A stretch of 8,987 nucleotides of DNA from Chlamydiia bacterium (GTDB lineage: Bacteria; Chlamydiota; Chlamydiia; Chlamydiales; FEN-1388): the NCBI GenBank assembly GCA_023269335.1, contig JAHFTM010000057.1:1-8987 (forward strand), written 5' to 3'. Below the pieces are notes generated by a model. It was not told where the DNA came from. It ran no database searches and worked only from the letters and a program-made list of their open reading frames with translations. Of the stretch, positions 6,210 to 8,987 are shown piece after piece. Within the stretch, counting starts at the first letter, position 1, and each line of letters starts with the position of its first letter. A program made the translations under genes and the position numbers.

Positions 6210-7941
6210 GACGAATATTCTTTTCTTTTGGTTTCTCAAATAAATCTGAAGACATAGCTACAGGCAATTGTTGCTGCCGTTTGGGCGCAGCTTGCTCGAG
6301 CAAGGTTTTCTGCTCTTGTTTTCGTACTGACTTTTGCAAAAGGCTCTCATGTGCTTTTTTTGTGAAGATATGGCCGCACTGATCCAAAAGCTCTTCAAGT
6401 AGGAGGTACTTTTCTTCCAGTTTTTTTAGCTCTTCTAGCTCTTGGGACTGGCTCTGAGCATGTTCAAAGAGAGCTTGTCGTTCGACTTTCAGCTCCTCTT
6501 TTTCAAGTCGATGCTCTTTTGTCACATCTTGCAGCTCCTCCTCTTTTTGCGAAAGCTCTTCTTCAAGTCTCTTCACATTCTTTTTCGTCTCTTCAAGTTT
6601 GTCTTTCAACACTTTGTATTCATGTTCTTGCTCTTCTTGGCTTCTTGTAAGTAAAGCGCATTCTTTTACTCTTCTTGCTAAATGTTGCTCCAAAAGATCG
6701 ATATGATTTTTTTGTTCGACCTCGATCGCTGCAAGGCGCTCTTTTTCAAGCTTTTCTTTTTTGTAGTCAGCATCGCGAGCCTCAAGTAGCTTCTGGCTCT
6801 CTTCTGTTTGTGTGACAGTATGCAATAGGGTCTGTATTTTTGCTTCTGCTTCTAAAAGAGTAGCTGATTTTTGATTCAGCTCTTCAAAGGTTTTTTCCAA
6901 GAGTTTTTTTTGTTCTTCAACAGCAAGAATGAGACTGCTGTTCGACAGCACAAGAGCCTCTTTTTCGTTTGTAAGTTGGCTGTTGAGGCTGTTTTGGTCG
7001 GAAAGCTGTTTTTTAGCCTCTTTGTAGCTTATAAGTGACAAGTCCTTTTCTGACAAGGCATGCTGGTTTTTTGCTTCTAGCTCTTTATTTCTTTGAGAAA
7101 GCTCATGGAAAAGAAGCTCTTTGTCTTCTAGGGCAAGCTCTAATCTTTCGCGGTTGATTTTTTCTTTTGCTAGCGCTTCAGCATTCTCTGAAAATGTTCT
7201 TTGTAGATCATGTTGCGGGTGATCGGAGTGTATTTTTTTACTCAGCTCAGATTTGAGCTCAACGCATAAAGTTTGATAACTTTCAATTTCGGCTTTGAGG
7301 CTATTTTCATACTCTTTTGCCTGTTGGAGCTTTACTTCATAGGAGGCAAGTGACATCTTCTGCTTTTCATCAACATGGCTGAGTTCGAACTTTAACGCTT
7401 CAAGCTCGCGCCCTTTTCCATTTTGCTCTTTGAGCTCGCTCTGAAGACTTATATGGTATTGCTGTAGGCGACGCACCTCTTCTTCTAAGCTTGCACATTT
7501 TTCTTTTACAGCTCGAACTTCATTTTGCGATTGGTAGAGGCTCTGTTTGAGCTGTACTGTGCTTTCATCAGCAGGAGATTTTTCTATTGTAGCTGGAGGT
7601 GCAATTTGGGTTTTTAGCTTTTCGGCAAGCTCCTTGATAATGTTTTTGAGAAGCTCAACCTGTTTATTATTTTCAGCTTCCTTCTCAAACGCTTTAATTT
7701 TTTCTTTTTCTGATGCATCTACGCGCTCTTTTAAGAGTGCAAGCTCTTTTGCTTGCTGACTCAATAGTCCATTTGGCACAGCTGTTTGGCTGCTTTTAGA
7801 CAGAATATTCATGTCTGTAGTACTTGGATCTTTACGCAAATGCTGCAGTTCTTGTTCAAGAAGCTTAGCTTTGTGACGTTCACTCAAAAGTTTTTGCATG
7901 ACCTGCATCATTTCATTTTGCGTACAGCTGAGTTGTTCCAA
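6193..7941 (-). CDS. Large coiled-coil protein of unknown function, first gene of the ruvCA operon
   Basis: The product is about 582 aa, almost all Glu, Lys, Gln, Leu and Ala in long heptad patterns (for example LEEEVRRLQQYHISLQSELK and VKRLEEELSQKEEELQ). This predicts one long, nearly unbroken coiled coil. No ATP-binding site, signal peptide or membrane span is visible, so it is not an SMC or Rad50 ATPase. The last 19 residues leave the coiled coil and carry two DLF motifs (SSDLFE at 564-569 and RHDLFQ at the very C-terminus). The TTG at 7941 is chosen as start because AGGGTGG lies just upstream. Earlier ATGs at 8067 and 8043 would run into the divergent epimerase gene, and the ATG at 7911 has no ribosome binding site but remains possible. 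The end overlaps ruvC by 17 bp. I do not recognise the family; a scaffold role is inference. Confidence 0.8.
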   Translation of the reverse strand: MEQLSCTQNEMMQVMQKLLSERHKAKLLEQELQHLRKDPSTTDMNILSKSSQTAVPNGLLSQQAKELALLKERVDASEKEKIKAFEKEAENNKQVELLKNIIKELAEKLKTQIAPPATIEKSPADESTVQLKQSLYQSQNEVRAVKEKCASLEEEVRRLQQYHISLQSELKEQNGKGRELEALKFELSHVDEKQKMSLASYEVKLQQAKEYENSLKAEIESYQTLCVELKSELSKKIHSDHPQHDLQRTFSENAEALAKEKINRERLELALEDKELLFHELSQRNKELEAKNQHALSEKDLSLISYKEAKKQLSDQNSLNSQLTNEKEALVLSNSSLILAVEEQKKLLEKTFEELNQKSATLLEAEAKIQTLLHTVTQTEESQKLLEARDADYKKEKLEKERLAAIEVEQKNHIDLLEQHLARRVKECALLTRSQEEQEHEYKVLKDKLEETKKNVKRLEEELSQKEEELQDVTKEHRLEKEELKVERQALFEHAQSQSQELEELKKLEEKYLLLEELLDQCGHIFTKKAHESLLQKSVRKQEQKTLLEQAAPKRQQQLPVAMSSDLFEKPKEKNIRHDLFQ

Positions 7942-8041
7942 AGTAGTCCACCCTGTTAGTTGAATTATGTTGAGTTGTATTCTATTTAGCGTCAAAATTT
8001 TTAGCAGTTGAAAAGTAACTTCAAGAGGAAAAATAAAATTC
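7942..8041. promoter_or_regulatory. Divergent promoter region between the coiled-coil/ruv operon and the epimerase gene
   Basis: This 100-bp A+T-rich spacer separates two divergent starts. On the plus strand TTGAGT (7970-7975) and CAAAAT (7993-7998) are 17 bases apart and could serve the epimerase gene, whose ribosome binding site AAGAGGAA is at 8023-8030. On the minus strand a TTGACG is followed by CATAAT, but 20 bases apart, longer than normal. No operator-like palindrome stands out. Confidence 0.33.
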
Positions 8042-8987
8042 ATGGCAAACAAACGCATTCTTATCACCGGATGTGCCGGTTTTATTGGTTTTCATTTGGC
8101 TAGCTTCTTAAAAAGTATGGGTATGTACGTAGTCGGGCTTGATAATTTTAATGACTACTACGATCCCAAGTTAAAAGGAGATCGCGCTTATGAACTTGAA
8201 AAAATAAATATCACCGTTGTCCGGGAAGACATTTGCAACCAACAAAAAGTGGTCGAACTTCTTGAACAGCATAAGATCACCCATCTTGTCCATCTTGCAG
8301 CTCAAGCTGGTTGCCGCTATTCCTTAGTCAATCCAGAAACCTATTTAAAGACAAATATTGAAGGATTTTTTCATATTTTGGAAGCTTGTAAGAAGGTAGT
8401 CGGCACACGACTTGTTTATGCATCAAGCTCTTCTGTTTATGGAAAAAATGAAAAAATTCCTTTCGCTGTCGGTGATTCAACAGATAAGCCAGCTAACATT
8501 TATGGGATGACTAAGAAGACAAAAGAGCTCATGGCGTTTACCTACTACAGTCTTTTCAATATGGGCTCTGTAGGGCTACGCTTTTTTACAGCCTACGGAC
8601 CATGGGGAAGGCCTGATATGGCCTACTATTCATTTGCACACGCCATACGCGATGGTAAGCCCATTGATTTGTATAACTTTGGCAACATGCGGCGTGATTT
8701 TACCTACATAGACGACATTATACATGGCATTTACACAAGTCTTGATATAGAAAGTGGTTACCATATTTTTAATTTAGGTAACAGTCATCCTGAGCCGTTG
8801 GAAAAATTAGTTGAACTTTTGGAACAGGAACTGGGGAAAAAGGCGATCAAAAATTTACTTCCCATGCCTGCTACAGAAATAGTAGAGACGTATGCTGATA
8901 TAGAGGAATCTAAGAGGCTTTTGGGCTTCCATCCAAAAATTCCTTTACAGGTAGGAATTTCTCGCTTTGTGCAGTGGTTTAAAAAAT
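8042..8987 (+). CDS. UDP-glucuronate 4-epimerase (NAD-dependent SDR family), nearly complete, cut by the right edge
   Basis: The window holds 315 codons, and the next codon begins with T at the last base, so little or nothing may be missing. The enzyme interconverts UDP-glucuronate and UDP-galacturonate in the cytosol, supplying galacturonate for LPS or capsule. The NAD-binding motif is TGCAGFIG at 9-16, with Asp34 ending the second strand. AAQAGCRYSLVNP at 86-98, YASSSSVYG at 126-134 and the catalytic YGMTK at 154-158 follow. FFTAYGPWGRPDMAYYSFA at 181-199 is the stretch that separates UDP-glucuronate 4-epimerases from GalE and dTDP-glucose dehydratases. RRDFTYIDD at 217-225 is the usual extended-SDR C-terminal motif. 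The ATG at 8042 has AAGAGGAA 11 bases upstream. Its product could feed glycan assembly with the other sugar genes here, but no direct pathway link is visible. A closely related epimerase is the only real alternative. Confidence 0.9.
   Translation, partial: MANKRILITGCAGFIGFHLASFLKSMGMYVVGLDNFNDYYDPKLKGDRAYELEKINITVVREDICNQQKVVELLEQHKITHLVHLAAQAGCRYSLVNPETYLKTNIEGFFHILEACKKVVGTRLVYASSSSVYGKNEKIPFAVGDSTDKPANIYGMTKKTKELMAFTYYSLFNMGSVGLRFFTAYGPWGRPDMAYYSFAHAIRDGKPIDLYNFGNMRRDFTYIDDIIHGIYTSLDIESGYHIFNLGNSHPEPLEKLVELLEQELGKKAIKNLLPMPATEIVETYADIEESKRLLGFHPKIPLQVGISRFVQWFKK

Noticed and set aside
6210..6239. Upstream TTG start for ruvC at 6239
   Set aside because: It lacks a ribosome binding site and adds ten basic residues not seen in RuvC; the ATG at 6209 fits family length better.
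6193..7941. Coiled-coil protein as an SMC, Rad50 or RecN ATPase
   Set aside because: No Walker A, Walker B or ABC signature motif and no globular heads at either end.

Overview
The window is a gene-dense, moderately A+T-rich stretch of bacterial chromosome. It mixes surface-polysaccharide genes with a Holliday-junction repair operon. No mobile element, CRISPR array, rRNA or tRNA is visible. My best guess for the source is a Gram-negative, host-associated bacterium, perhaps a member of the Chlamydiae outside the Chlamydiaceae (an amoeba-symbiont type). This is inference. It rests on a UDPGP-family (eukaryote-like) sugar-nucleotide pyrophosphorylase, a LOS/LPS heptosyltransferase, the MYDYI start of RuvA, adjacent ruvC-ruvA, and a Ser/Ala/Pro-rich low-complexity protein. 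No single gene proves it.

Left part (1-1425, minus strand): a waaF-type heptosyltransferase gene overlaps by 23 bp the start of a UDPGP-family pyrophosphorylase gene that runs off the left edge. A 70-bp divergent spacer (1426-1495) separates it from a plus-strand pair.

Plus-strand pair (1496-3674): two tandem, 8-bp-overlapping paralogues of the Stealth family (sugar-phosphate transferases related to capsule polymerases and GlcNAc-1-phosphotransferase). Both carry an N-terminal signal-peptide-like segment directly before conserved region 1, so the pair is predicted to act outside the cytoplasm. A 251-bp spacer with a plausible promoter leads to an unrecognised 205-aa Ser/Ala/Thr/Pro-rich protein (3926-4543), the best candidate here for a secreted or host-directed protein.

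Minus-strand operon (4579-7941), transcribed from right to left: a 582-aa coiled-coil protein, then ruvC, ruvA and a PseH-like GNAT acetyltransferase. The overlaps or gaps are 17 bp, 2 bp and 21 bp, so the four are probably cotranscribed. RuvC and RuvA form part of the RuvABC resolvasome; ruvB is not in the window.

Right end: a second divergent spacer (7942-8041) leads to an almost complete UDP-glucuronate 4-epimerase gene on the plus strand (8042 to the edge).

Taken together, five or six genes (pyrophosphorylase, heptosyltransferase, two Stealth transferases, epimerase, possibly the GNAT) point to making or decorating surface glycans. The most unusual items are the exported tandem Stealth pair, the Ser/Ala-rich protein with a twin LLEPR C-terminal motif, and the coiled-coil protein translationally coupled to ruvC that ends in two DLF motifs.
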